From: Acidobacteriota bacterium
GTDB taxonomy: Bacteria > Acidobacteriota > Terriglobia > Acidiferrales > UBA7541
Length of the DNA: 54,516 nucleotides
Direction: 5' to 3'
Assembly: GCA_003154775.1 (NCBI GenBank)
Contig: PMES01000036.1
Location: 23,558-78,073 of the forward strand
A model generated the notes under the pieces. The model did no database searches. It was not told where the DNA came from and worked only from the letters and a program-made list of their open reading frames with translations. The position numbers were made by a program, and so were the translations under genes. This document shows positions 16,086-23,951 of this stretch, one piece after another; position 1 is the stretch's first letter, and each line of letters begins with the position of its first letter.

Positions 16086-16575
16086 GCGCGCTACTCCTTC
16101 TCACAAACTGGTGGCGCAAAAGTCCTTTTCGTACTTTTCCCGGTGACCGCCGATTCGTACGGTTCTTCACGGACAAAATGCCCGCAGCAAGGGACCTCTG
16201 AGACGGAATTGAGTCTGAGATGACATCGGAAAAGTGCAGGTACTATATCACCGATGGTGAGGTTTGGAATGTGACGAGCGCACAAATCTTGAGAAGAATA
16301 ACGATTTCCCAGTGCAGGGGAGCCGGATGGGGAGGACGCATAGGGTCGGAAAGATTGTGCGGCAGTGAAGCGGAACTGGAAAGAAAGAGAACAGGCGATA
16401 AGGCAGATGATGCCTTCAGGAAGACGTGGTCATCCTGAAGCGATCCGATGAGGATCGGCGAAGGATCTCTGCCTTGGAACCATGCACAGTCTCGCGGTTG
16501 AGTGTTGGAGTAAAGGGCGGAATTGGGTTGTGTGTCTGAGTGACGGGCCAAGTTGTATCTGGTGAGAAATTTGGG
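16086..16575. other. 490-base intergenic region, no gene seen
   Basis: The region lies upstream of the GH3 operon and downstream of a PilZ gene. It holds one dispersed repeat module (16430-16469). The operon promoter should be here; I could not pick one with confidence. Confidence 0.6.
16430..16469. repeat. Dispersed intergenic repeat, module 1
   Basis: TCATCCTGAAGCGATCCGAT and GAGGATCGGCGAAGGATCT match 1213-1254. This copy contains a clean hairpin, CGATCC-GATGA-GGATCG (16441-16457). Confidence 0.7.
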
Positions 16576-16953
16576 TTAGCGGGTGCGGCGGAGGGTATCA
16601 ATCCAGGCGGCAAGGATTTCGTTGGAGGGAGCCTCGAGGTCGAAGAATTCGATGCCGAGGCCGATGCGCGGCTTGACGATGCGAATGATGACAAGGGCTT
16701 CGAGGACCTGGCCCTTGCGAGTGAGCTTCAGACGAGCGCGGCAGTCTGGTGGAAGTGTCTTGCTGGTGCAAACAAAGCAGCCGCCAAGGGAAATATCGGA
16801 CGTGACGCCGTCAACCTTCTGGCCGGTTTGCATGTCGGTGAGTTCTGCGTCGGCAGCGAACGGGTAACGGATGGTGTAGCGGCGGTCGCGTACACCCGTA
16901 ATGCGAAGGGATGCGGGGCTTGTGCGGTCAGGCATGGGGATGAGTTTGCTCAC
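16576..16953 (-). CDS. PilZ-domain protein (c-di-GMP binding)
   Basis: A single PilZ domain of about 125 residues. The RxxxR region is RRYTIRYPF and the second motif is SDISLGGCFV, together the usual c-di-GMP binding signature. There is no membrane segment or other domain. The GTG at 16953 or the ATG at 16935 may start the protein; neither has a good ribosome site. It is divergent from a second PilZ gene 268 bases away and lies near two chemosensory operons, so a role in motility or surface behaviour is plausible but not shown. Confidence 0.85.
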   Translation of the reverse strand: MSKLIPMPDRTSPASLRITGVRDRRYTIRYPFAADAELTDMQTGQKVDGVTSDISLGGCFVCTSKTLPPDCRARLKLTRKGQVLEALVIIRIVKPRIGLGIEFFDLEAPSNEILAAWIDTLRRTR

Positions 16954-17221
16954 TCTAAGATCTCAATACACGCAGAGACACCTAGCGTACCCCCAAGGCG
17001 GATGAGGCCCACTAGGAACAGTGTGGCGGAAGGCGGGCGAATTGGAAACGGTGTAGCGCAGGGGTGTCTTCGTAAGGGTAACGGTGGGCAGTGGCCGGCG
17101 GGAGGTTGACGCGGGGTGAGAGGGCTATTAGTGGGTTCGACAAGCGGGGGTGCGCGGGGAGTGGCGGACGAGGCGGGCGTGGTAGCCTGACGAGGAAGGC
17201 ATCCCTCTTACGAACCAAGAC

Positions 17222-18052
17222 ATGCGCGCCGAAGGAATACGTCAAAGCGACCGGATCACGCTACGCCTGCAGGTGGAAGCGTCGTGGTTTGGCACGAATG
17301 GAATGGCGGTGAGGCAGCCGGCACACACGATGCTGGTGAGCCGCAATGGCGGCGTGTTGCGGCTGCAGGATAAGCTGTTCGCGGGGCAAGAGATCACCCT
17401 GCATCGCAAACTGGAAGGCGACCAAGCCAGGTCAACGCGGGCCAGGATTGTGGCGGAGATTGACCGCGAGCCGGAGGGGTTCATTTACGCGGTGGCGATG
17501 CTGGAGCCGCGCGCGGATTTCTGGGACATTGAGTTTCCGGCACCGCAGCAAGCGGAGGAGGCGCTGGCGCGGCTGTTGATGGAATGCAGCTTTTGCCAGA
17601 GGCGCGAGGTGGTGTACCTGAACGAGATGGAACTGAAGTCGTTCGAGATCCGGAAATGCGTGGCGCGCTTGTGCCGGCACTGCGATGCGCCGGCGATCTG
17701 GGTGGAAGCGGCCACGGAGCCGAAGATTGACGGCACGCTGCCTTCCCGGACGGCGGCGGAAGAGCGCGTGATCCCGCGGAGAAACCGGACGCGGGTGAAG
17801 GCGCGCTTGCTGGCGTGCATACGGCGCAGAGGATTCCAGGAAGAAGTGGCGGTGTGCGAGGATTTGTCGAAGGGCGGAATCAGTTTCCGGAGCAGGAACC
17901 GCTACCCGGAAGGGACGCGGCTGGAAGTGGCGGTGCCGTACACCCCGGGAGCGGGAGCGATCTTTGTGCCCATCCGAATTGTGTTTTCGCAGCCCATCGC
18001 CACGGCGGGGTTGTTCCGCCATGGCGCGGCATACGTAAGGCCGCCGGAGTAG
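17222..18052 (+). CDS. PilZ - Cys4 - PilZ protein
   Basis: A 276-residue soluble protein with an unusual layout. The first PilZ-like domain (about 8-105) has RITLR and a weak second motif (MLVSRNGGVL). A cysteine block follows with CSFC and CRHC about 27 residues apart, which looks like a small zinc site. The second PilZ domain (about 185-275) has RRNRTRVKAR and EDLSKGGISF, a clear c-di-GMP signature. The start is the first ATG in the frame and its ribosome site is weak. It is divergent from the other PilZ gene and convergent with cheX. It may combine two nucleotide sites or one intact and one degenerate; I know no characterised protein with this order. Confidence 0.85.
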   Translation: MRAEGIRQSDRITLRLQVEASWFGTNGMAVRQPAHTMLVSRNGGVLRLQDKLFAGQEITLHRKLEGDQARSTRARIVAEIDREPEGFIYAVAMLEPRADFWDIEFPAPQQAEEALARLLMECSFCQRREVVYLNEMELKSFEIRKCVARLCRHCDAPAIWVEAATEPKIDGTLPSRTAAEERVIPRRNRTRVKARLLACIRRRGFQEEVAVCEDLSKGGISFRSRNRYPEGTRLEVAVPYTPGAGAIFVPIRIVFSQPIATAGLFRHGAAYVRPPE

Positions 18053-18067
18053 CGGGACGCAGTTTAA

Positions 18068-18104
18068 AGTTATCAGAAATCAGATATCAGTTATCAGTTT
18101 GCAG
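18068..18104. repeat. AT-rich TATCAG short repeats
   Basis: TATCAG occurs at 18071, 18085 and 18092, with AATCAG at 18078, in an otherwise GC-rich region after a PilZ gene. A weaker version precedes the other copy of the CCCCGACC repeat (8791-8810), which suggests one composite element. Confidence 0.5.
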
Positions 18105-18205
18105 TTAAGAGCTTACGGCCGACGGTGCGGGAGTCTTGCGGCAGTTGGAGAAACCCAAGAGCACAGTCACGGCAGACAACGTCGAACCCAGGAAGACGGC
18201 AAGGC

Positions 18206-18246
18206 GCCCGCCTCCCCGACCAGGTCGGGGTAAACGCCAGGCGGCC
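18206..18246. repeat. Dispersed intergenic repeat with CCCCGACC palindrome
   Basis: CCCCGACC-A-GGTCGGGG (18214-18230) followed by TAAACGCCAGGCGGCCGCTA matches the copy at 8836-8870. It lies between the convergent PilZ and cheX genes. Confidence 0.65.
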
Positions 18247-18282
18247 GCTACAAAGAGAGACCCAAGAGTTTGGTGGGTTGGA

Positions 18283-18786
18283 TTAGTCTAGAGCGTGGAC
18301 GCTGGCTTGTTCGCGGCGGCGGCGATGGAGATAGTGCATGGCGATGTTGATATAGATTTCGCCGCAGGGTGTTTCGATACAGAGGACCATGGCCTCGGTA
18401 TCCACGCTGCCCGCGAGACCTTCCTCGTTCATGTGGATTTCGGGCGGAAAAACCTTGAAACGGAAGCCCTGGTCGTTGAGGAGCGTGACGGAATTGCCGA
18501 TGACCATGTTGGCGAGTTCACAGACGGTTTCGCGAATGACCTGCTCGCTTTCCGGGAGCTCCGCACCAGCAAGCTGGCTGGCAACGCGCATGGCGACTTC
18601 CGGCGCGAGATCAAGGATGACGCGGCCCTCGATATCACCCTTGATGGTGACAAGAGCGGCAACGCCCTTGCGGCGATAGGTGTTCTCGTCCATGGAAAGG
18701 TCGGCGATTTTCGTGGGCGCTTGCAGCGATTCGGCGAACACGGCATCGGCAGCGTTGATGAACGGCTGAATAAGTTCCATCCTCAT
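18283..18786 (-). CDS. cheX: CheX-type CheY-P phosphatase
   Basis: CheX removes phosphate from CheY-P to end the signal. The 167-residue protein carries the catalytic ExxN of the CheC/CheX/FliY family in RETVCELANMVIGNSV (Glu90, Asn93), with the usual alternating beta and helical segments. Its ATG overlaps the stop of the upstream receiver gene as ATGA, so the phosphatase and its likely substrate are made together. It is the last gene of the seven-gene chemosensory operon. Only one ExxN motif is present, as in CheX rather than CheC. Confidence 0.92.
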   Translation of the reverse strand: MRMELIQPFINAADAVFAESLQAPTKIADLSMDENTYRRKGVAALVTIKGDIEGRVILDLAPEVAMRVASQLAGAELPESEQVIRETVCELANMVIGNSVTLLNDQGFRFKVFPPEIHMNEEGLAGSVDTEAMVLCIETPCGEIYINIAMHYLHRRRREQASVHALD

Positions 18787-19235
18787 GAATGATGCTCCCC
18801 CGCCAGCGCGACAGGGACGGCAGCCGCATGGGGATCGTCCCCGAGGACGTAGCGAAGAATTTCATAGAGCACTTCGGGCTTGACGGGTTTCTGGACGAAG
18901 TGCTTCGCGCCTTTCTGCAGGGCGGCGAGAATATTTTCCTGATAACCGACGGAAGAGACCATGACGATGCGGGCGTCGCCATGCTGGCGGACAATGCGCT
19001 CGACGGACTCGATGCCTTCCATCTGAGGCATGGTGATGTCCATGAGGACAATGTCGGGATTGGTGCGGTTGAACTCGGCAATGGCGGTTAAACCGTCACC
19101 GGCTTCACCCGCTACTTCGCCGCCGAAGAGCTCGATCATCTTGATGAGGTTCTTGCGGGCGAAGACAGAGTCGTCCACGACCAGGTAGCGCACAGGCTGC
19201 TGGTCCTTGCGAAGTAAGGGTTGAAACTGTTGCAT
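18783..19235 (-). CDS. cheY: CheY-like response regulator
   Basis: A single receiver domain of 150 residues. LVVDDS begins near residue 18, the phosphoacceptor is Asp66 in VLMDITMP, and Lys116 is in VQKPV. A 14-residue lead and a short tail flank the domain. AAGGAG stands before the ATG, 29 bases after cheB. The following gene is cheX with a four-base overlap. It should receive phosphate from the CheA of this operon. The lack of an output domain means it acts on a motor or another protein not encoded here. Confidence 0.92.
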   Translation of the reverse strand: MQQFQPLLRKDQQPVRYLVVDDSVFARKNLIKMIELFGGEVAGEAGDGLTAIAEFNRTNPDIVLMDITMPQMEGIESVERIVRQHGDARIVMVSSVGYQENILAALQKGAKHFVQKPVKPEVLYEILRYVLGDDPHAAAVPVALAGEHHS

Positions 19236-19264
19236 AACCTTCTCCTTTGGCGCCGCGGGGCCGG

Positions 19265-20416
19265 TCAGGCACGTGGCGTCGAAACTGATGCCCTTTCGTT
19301 GTTTTCCGCTTTATCGGCCTTCTCGGATTTGTCGTGTGCGTCGGATCTCTCGGGACGAGCGTGGTCGGCGCCGTAGTGGCTGACGAGATAGGCGGCCAAA
19401 TTATCGAGCGGCAGGACTTTGCCGGCGTAGCCCTTGAGAATGGCGGCGCGGGGCATGCCGGGGACAACGCAAGTTTCTTCGCTCTGGGCAATGGTATGGC
19501 CTCCGGCGGCTTTGATCGCGCCAAGCCCTTCGGCGCCGTCTTCGCCCATGCCGGTCATGAGGATGCCGACAGAGGAAAGCGCGAATTCCTGGGCCACGGA
19601 ATGGAACAGCACGTCCGCGGAAGGACGATGGCCGTTGATGGCCGGACTGTCTGACAGCACAACCATATCCCCGCGCGGCATGCGGCGAACCATGATGTGG
19701 CGATTGCCGGGGCAGACGAGAACGCGGCCAGCAACGAGCAGATCGCCGGATTTGGCTTCCTGAACATCGAGGGCGCAACACTCATCGAGGCGCCGCGCAA
19801 ACATCTCCGTAAAACCTTCCGGCATGTGCTGAACAACGACAAAAGTAGCGGGAAAATCGCCGGGAATCTGGGAGAACAAGTATTGGAGCGCGTTGGGGCC
19901 GCCGGTGGATATGCCGATGGCAATCACGCGATTGGGCGGAAGCGCGGCGCGAGAACGTTTTTTGCCAGGCGCAACGACCTCAGCCTGGGGCTTGGGAACG
20001 GTTTTCGACCCCCCGGCGCGCTTGGCGATTTTAATCTTCTCAATGAGCTGGAAAGCAACGGGATCGAGATGGCCGGCGGCCGCTTCCTGAGGCTTGGCAA
20101 CGAAATCGATGGCGCCCAGCGCCAAGGCCTTGAAGGTAGCGTAGGCACCTTCCTTGGAGTGGGAGCTGAACACGATGACGGGAAGCGGAGCGTTGCGCAT
20201 GATCATGCGCAGGGTTTCGATGCCGTCCATGCGGGGCATTTCGAGGTCGAGCGTAACGACATCGGGATGAAGCTCGGCGATTTTACGTATGGCAAATGCG
20301 CCATCCATGGCGGTGCCGACGACCTCGATGTCGGGGTCGCGTTCAAGAATAATGGGGATCAGTTTCCGCATCAGAGCGGAATCATCGACCACCAGAACTC
20401 GCACGCGCTCTTTCAT
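19265..20416 (-). CDS. cheB: Chemotaxis methylesterase CheB
   Basis: CheB removes methyl groups from receptor glutamates when its receiver is phosphorylated. The receiver has Asp57 in VTLDLEMP and Lys109. The esterase domain has the catalytic Ser170 in GISTGGP, His197 in VQHMPEGF and Asp293 in TGMGEDG. A charged tail of about 25 residues follows (SEKADKAENNERAS). The ATG overlaps the cheA stop as ATGA. Its partner CheR is in the same operon. Confidence 0.96.
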   Translation of the reverse strand: MKERVRVLVVDDSALMRKLIPIILERDPDIEVVGTAMDGAFAIRKIAELHPDVVTLDLEMPRMDGIETLRMIMRNAPLPVIVFSSHSKEGAYATFKALALGAIDFVAKPQEAAAGHLDPVAFQLIEKIKIAKRAGGSKTVPKPQAEVVAPGKKRSRAALPPNRVIAIGISTGGPNALQYLFSQIPGDFPATFVVVQHMPEGFTEMFARRLDECCALDVQEAKSGDLLVAGRVLVCPGNRHIMVRRMPRGDMVVLSDSPAINGHRPSADVLFHSVAQEFALSSVGILMTGMGEDGAEGLGAIKAAGGHTIAQSEETCVVPGMPRAAILKGYAGKVLPLDNLAAYLVSHYGADHARPERSDAHDKSEKADKAENNERASVSTPRA

Positions 20417-22500
20417 GCGATGGCCCCCAAGGGTAAGGACCGCGCCAACCGAGTGAGAATGGTGGGCACGTTCAAGATCAGGACAACCGTGCCATCGCCA
20501 AGAATGGAAGCGCCACTGACGAGATCGCTGGAGACGATATCCCCGGGCAGGGCCTTGATGACCAGCTCTTCCTCGCCGACGAGGCTATCGACCACCAAGC
20601 CGAATCGTTTTTCCGCGACGCCGATGACGATCACGAAGCTCTTTTTCTTTTTTTCGACGGTGGCATCAACGGCATGGATGCGGCTGAGGCCGCCGAGGCG
20701 CACCAGCGTGAGAATCTGTTCGCGCAGCCGGAGGACTTCGCGCTGATCAACGCGCGTGATTTCCTGTTCGTTGACGCGGCTGATCTCGATGACGGAGGAA
20801 AGGGGCACGGCAAAAAGGCGGCCGCCCACGCGGAAGAGCAGGGTCTGGATGCTGGCTAGCGTGAGAGGAACGCGCAGTTGGATGCTGGTGCCCTTCCCCA
20901 GGGAGCTGGAGATGTGGACGGTGCCCTTGAGGCGGTCGAGGACGGTGCGCACAACGTCCATGCCGACGCCACGGCCGGACACCTCGGTGATTTCGGAAGC
21001 GGTGCTGAAACCGGGCTCGAAGACGAGGTTGAGGACGTCCTGGGGGTCGAGGCGCTGAGCGTCTTCGGCTTTCAGCAAGCGGTTGCGAACGGCCTGGCCG
21101 CGAATGATGTCCAGATCGATGCCGCGGCCATCGTCGCGGACTTCGATGACGACTTGCGTGCCTTGATGATAGGCATTGAGAAAAACGGTGCCGCGAGCGG
21201 GCTTTCCGGAGTTGAGGCGCTCGCTGGAAGGCTCGATGCCGTGATCGACGGCGTTGCGGACAAGGTGCGTGAGAGGTTCCGCGAGGGCATCGAGGATGCC
21301 TTTGTCGAGATCGGTGTGCTCGCCGGCCACTTCGAGGGCGATGTCCTTGCCGCAAAGCTTGGCGACGTCGCGGACGACGCGCGGAAAGCGGCGGAAGAGC
21401 TGCTCGACGGGAACCATGCGAATCTTCAAGACGCACTTGTGCAGTTCGTCGAGGACGCGCGATTGAAACGCGAGGGCTTCCGCCAGTTTGACGCGGACGG
21501 GATCGCGAGAATGTTGCGCTTCGAATTCGGCGAGGGTGCGAATAAGCATGGACTTGCCGATGATCAATTCGCCCACCAGGTTCATGACGGCTTCGATGCG
21601 GGTGGCATCCACGCGCAAGGTGGCTTCCGCGACGGTAGCAACGGCCGAGGCGGGCGACCGCTTCGCGGCGGCGGATTCCGCGGGATCAGCGGCGCGCGTG
21701 GCGGCCTGAGCTTCAAGAATTTCGCCAAGGAGCTCGTGTTCGGACGATTCCGCGCGATTGGCGGGTTCGATGCGCAAATCGGAAACGACCGAAGGAATGC
21801 GGCAGCGATGGGCGACGTGCTCGATCGGATGGGCGCTGGCAATGGCGGCCTGGACGACTTCCACGGAAGCGGCGGCGAGGTTGTCCTCCGGGCGAAGAGC
21901 AATGACGGTGCCGCAGGCGTGGAGGACGTTGCGGACCAGTTGGAAGGCGGCGGCGCGCATGGCGCTGTTGGGATCGAGGCGCAGGGCGATGTTGTAGACG
22001 TTGTCGCCACGGAGGAGCGCTTCGGACACCATGAGCTGTTCGTACTCGCTCCAATGGAAACTCACGGAAATTTCGGCTTGGGCGGATTCGCCCGATGATG
22101 GAGCGGAAGAGGGCGACTGGAGCAAGCCCTGGATGAGCGCGCGCAAGGGAGTGGCCGGAGGCGGCTCGAGCTGCTTCTGATAGGCGCTCAGCATGCTCTC
22201 GAAAGTATCCACGGCGGCGAGGACGACTTCAGCAAGCTTGTTGCCGTGAGTCTGGCCGATCTGAAGCGTGAGAATGTCCTCGAGTTCGTGGGCGATTTCG
22301 CTGAGCTTCTGGAAACCGCAGGCCGCGGAGTCGCCTTTAAGGGTATGAACGGCGCGGCGCACACTGCGGAGGAGTTCCTCGTCGGCGGGATGCTTTTCGA
22401 GGCTCAGACCGGCTTCGTTGATGGTCTGGAGAAGCTCCGCCGCGCTCTCAAAGAAGAGCGCGCGCAGCTCCGAACTCCGATCCTCGGGCAGAAAGCTCAA
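20413..22500 (-). CDS. cheA: Chemotaxis histidine kinase CheA
   Basis: The central kinase of the array. Domains in order: HPt with His52 in VHTLKGDSAACG; a diverged middle region (about 115-285) in place of a clear P2; the dimerisation domain (TRIEAVMNLVGELIIGK); the ATPase with HLVRNAVDHGIE, DDGRGID and GRGVGMDVVR; and a C-terminal CheW-like domain. It has 695 residues and no receiver, unlike the second CheA in this window. The start is a TTG that overlaps the cheR stop as TTGA and has GAGGTG six bases before it, so a non-AUG coupled start looks real. Confidence 0.96.
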   Translation of the reverse strand: MSFLPEDRSSELRALFFESAAELLQTINEAGLSLEKHPADEELLRSVRRAVHTLKGDSAACGFQKLSEIAHELEDILTLQIGQTHGNKLAEVVLAAVDTFESMLSAYQKQLEPPPATPLRALIQGLLQSPSSAPSSGESAQAEISVSFHWSEYEQLMVSEALLRGDNVYNIALRLDPNSAMRAAAFQLVRNVLHACGTVIALRPEDNLAAASVEVVQAAIASAHPIEHVAHRCRIPSVVSDLRIEPANRAESSEHELLGEILEAQAATRAADPAESAAAKRSPASAVATVAEATLRVDATRIEAVMNLVGELIIGKSMLIRTLAEFEAQHSRDPVRVKLAEALAFQSRVLDELHKCVLKIRMVPVEQLFRRFPRVVRDVAKLCGKDIALEVAGEHTDLDKGILDALAEPLTHLVRNAVDHGIEPSSERLNSGKPARGTVFLNAYHQGTQVVIEVRDDGRGIDLDIIRGQAVRNRLLKAEDAQRLDPQDVLNLVFEPGFSTASEITEVSGRGVGMDVVRTVLDRLKGTVHISSSLGKGTSIQLRVPLTLASIQTLLFRVGGRLFAVPLSSVIEISRVNEQEITRVDQREVLRLREQILTLVRLGGLSRIHAVDATVEKKKKSFVIVIGVAEKRFGLVVDSLVGEEELVIKALPGDIVSSDLVSGASILGDGTVVLILNVPTILTRLARSLPLGAIA

Positions 22501-23402
22501 ACATTCACCTCGAGACGCTTGTAGGCCGTGCCGTTGTTCTCATGGACCATGCGGAATTTTGTGGAAAGTCCGAAGAGACTTTCGGCGTGGCCGACAAAGA
22601 GGTAGCCGCCGGGATTCAAGCAGTGCCAGAACTTTTCGATGAGGCGCTTCTGTTCGGCTTCGTCGAAATAGATCATGACGTTGCGGCAGAGGATGATGTC
22701 GTTGCGGCGCGGCAAGAACTCGGTTTTCAGGTTGTGGAAGTCGAATTGAACGAGTTCCTTGAGCTGGGGCTTGACGGTGTATTTATCGCTGGCCTTCTCG
22801 AAATAGCGAAGCCGGGTGGTGTAATCGACGGGCTCCATCTGGATTTCGGAGTACAGGCCTTCCTGGCCGTGGCGCAGGCTGGCGTAGCTGATGTCCGAGG
22901 CGACAATTTCAAGCTTCCAAGGGGGAGGAATGAGGGGCTTGGGGAAAGGCATGTCAAAAGGAAGCGGATTGCGCAGGTAGTAGTAGGCCAGGGCGTCGCA
23001 GATCAGAATGGCGACGGAATAGGGCTCCTGTCCGGTGGAACAACCGGCGGACCACACGCGGAGACTCCAATCGCGGCGCTCCTGCTTGTGGTGGAGGATT
23101 TCCTCGAGAACACCTTTCTGGAGGAGATCGAGCTGCGGGCGGTTGCGAAAGAAACTGGTTTCGTTGACGGTGAGGTTTTCAAGAAGGAGGGCGAGTTCGG
23201 CGCGGCCTTCGCGGCTGGTGAGCAGACGGTAGTAACTATAAAAGGAATCGAGCTGGCAGGCCTTGAGGCGGCGCTGCAAGCGGTCCTTGAGGAAGTGGGA
23301 GCGGCGCTCGTCAAAATACATGCCGCACTCCTGATAAACGAGGGTCTGCAGGAGCTTGAGTTCCGCTTCGGTGAGCTGAACCTGCGCAGTGATCGTTCCC
23401 AT
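22497..23402 (-). CDS. cheR: Chemotaxis methyltransferase CheR
   Basis: CheR adds methyl groups from S-adenosylmethionine to receptor glutamates. The N-terminal helical domain (1-85) ends in NETSFFRN. The SAM-binding domain follows with VWSAGCSTGQEPYS and the family block DIILCRNVMIYFD. GGYLFVGHAESL is also typical. The 301-residue length fits the family. An insertion rich in proline (PFDMPFPKPLIPPP, about residues 149-162) is longer than usual. No strong ribosome site precedes the ATG, which lies 57 bases after cheW. Confidence 0.95.
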   Translation of the reverse strand: MGTITAQVQLTEAELKLLQTLVYQECGMYFDERRSHFLKDRLQRRLKACQLDSFYSYYRLLTSREGRAELALLLENLTVNETSFFRNRPQLDLLQKGVLEEILHHKQERRDWSLRVWSAGCSTGQEPYSVAILICDALAYYYLRNPLPFDMPFPKPLIPPPWKLEIVASDISYASLRHGQEGLYSEIQMEPVDYTTRLRYFEKASDKYTVKPQLKELVQFDFHNLKTEFLPRRNDIILCRNVMIYFDEAEQKRLIEKFWHCLNPGGYLFVGHAESLFGLSTKFRMVHENNGTAYKRLEVNV

Positions 23403-23459
23403 ACAGAATATTGGCGGCCGTTCAAACGAGTGGCGGCGCTACCGGAAAAGGGACAGGCG

Positions 23460-23936
23460 CTAGTGAGCCATCGCGACGGGTTCCGCGGCCTCCTCGAGTT
23501 TCTTGAATTCCGGCTGGCGCAGGAGCCTGGCGATATCCAGGAGGATAATAAGGCGGCCCTTGAGCTTTCCCACGCCGGTGACATAGCTCGATTCGCCTTC
23601 GGCAAACACGGAGCCGGGCGATTCGATTTCCGAAGGCGGAATCTTCAGGACCTCGGAGGCAGAACTCACAATGAGTCCGAGGAGCTTGTTATCGAGCTCG
23701 ACGACGAGAATGCGATTCTTTTTGTCCGGCTGGACTGCGGCGGAGCCGAAGCGCTTGCGCAGATCCATGACCGGAACGATCTTGCCGCGAAGATTGATGA
23801 CACCCTCAATGATGCCCGGAGCGTTGGGCACCGCGGTGATGTCCGGGACGCGGACAATTTCGCGCACGGAAGCGATACGAACCCCATAGGTTTCGTTTCC
23901 GATGCGGAAGCCGACGACTTGGAAATCTTTCTCCAT
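23460..23936 (-). CDS. cheW: Chemotaxis coupling protein CheW
   Basis: CheW links receptors to CheA. The 158-residue protein is a single CheW domain with FRIGNETYGVRIASVREIV at the start and the conserved NLRGKIVPVMDLRKRFG block. A short tail follows. GGAGAG precedes the ATG. The gene lies 15 bases after the mcp and 57 before cheR. It is shorter and more standard than the three CheW proteins of the second cluster. Confidence 0.95.
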   Translation of the reverse strand: MEKDFQVVGFRIGNETYGVRIASVREIVRVPDITAVPNAPGIIEGVINLRGKIVPVMDLRKRFGSAAVQPDKKNRILVVELDNKLLGLIVSSASEVLKIPPSEIESPGSVFAEGESSYVTGVGKLKGRLIILLDIARLLRQPEFKKLEEAAEPVAMAH

Positions 23937-23951
23937 GAAGCGCTCTCCGGT

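Noticed and set aside
17025-17100. Several GG-N10-GC matches in the gap between the two PilZ genes
   Set aside because: The flanking bases do not fit (no TTGC or TGCW), and such spacing is frequent by chance in this very GC-rich stretch.
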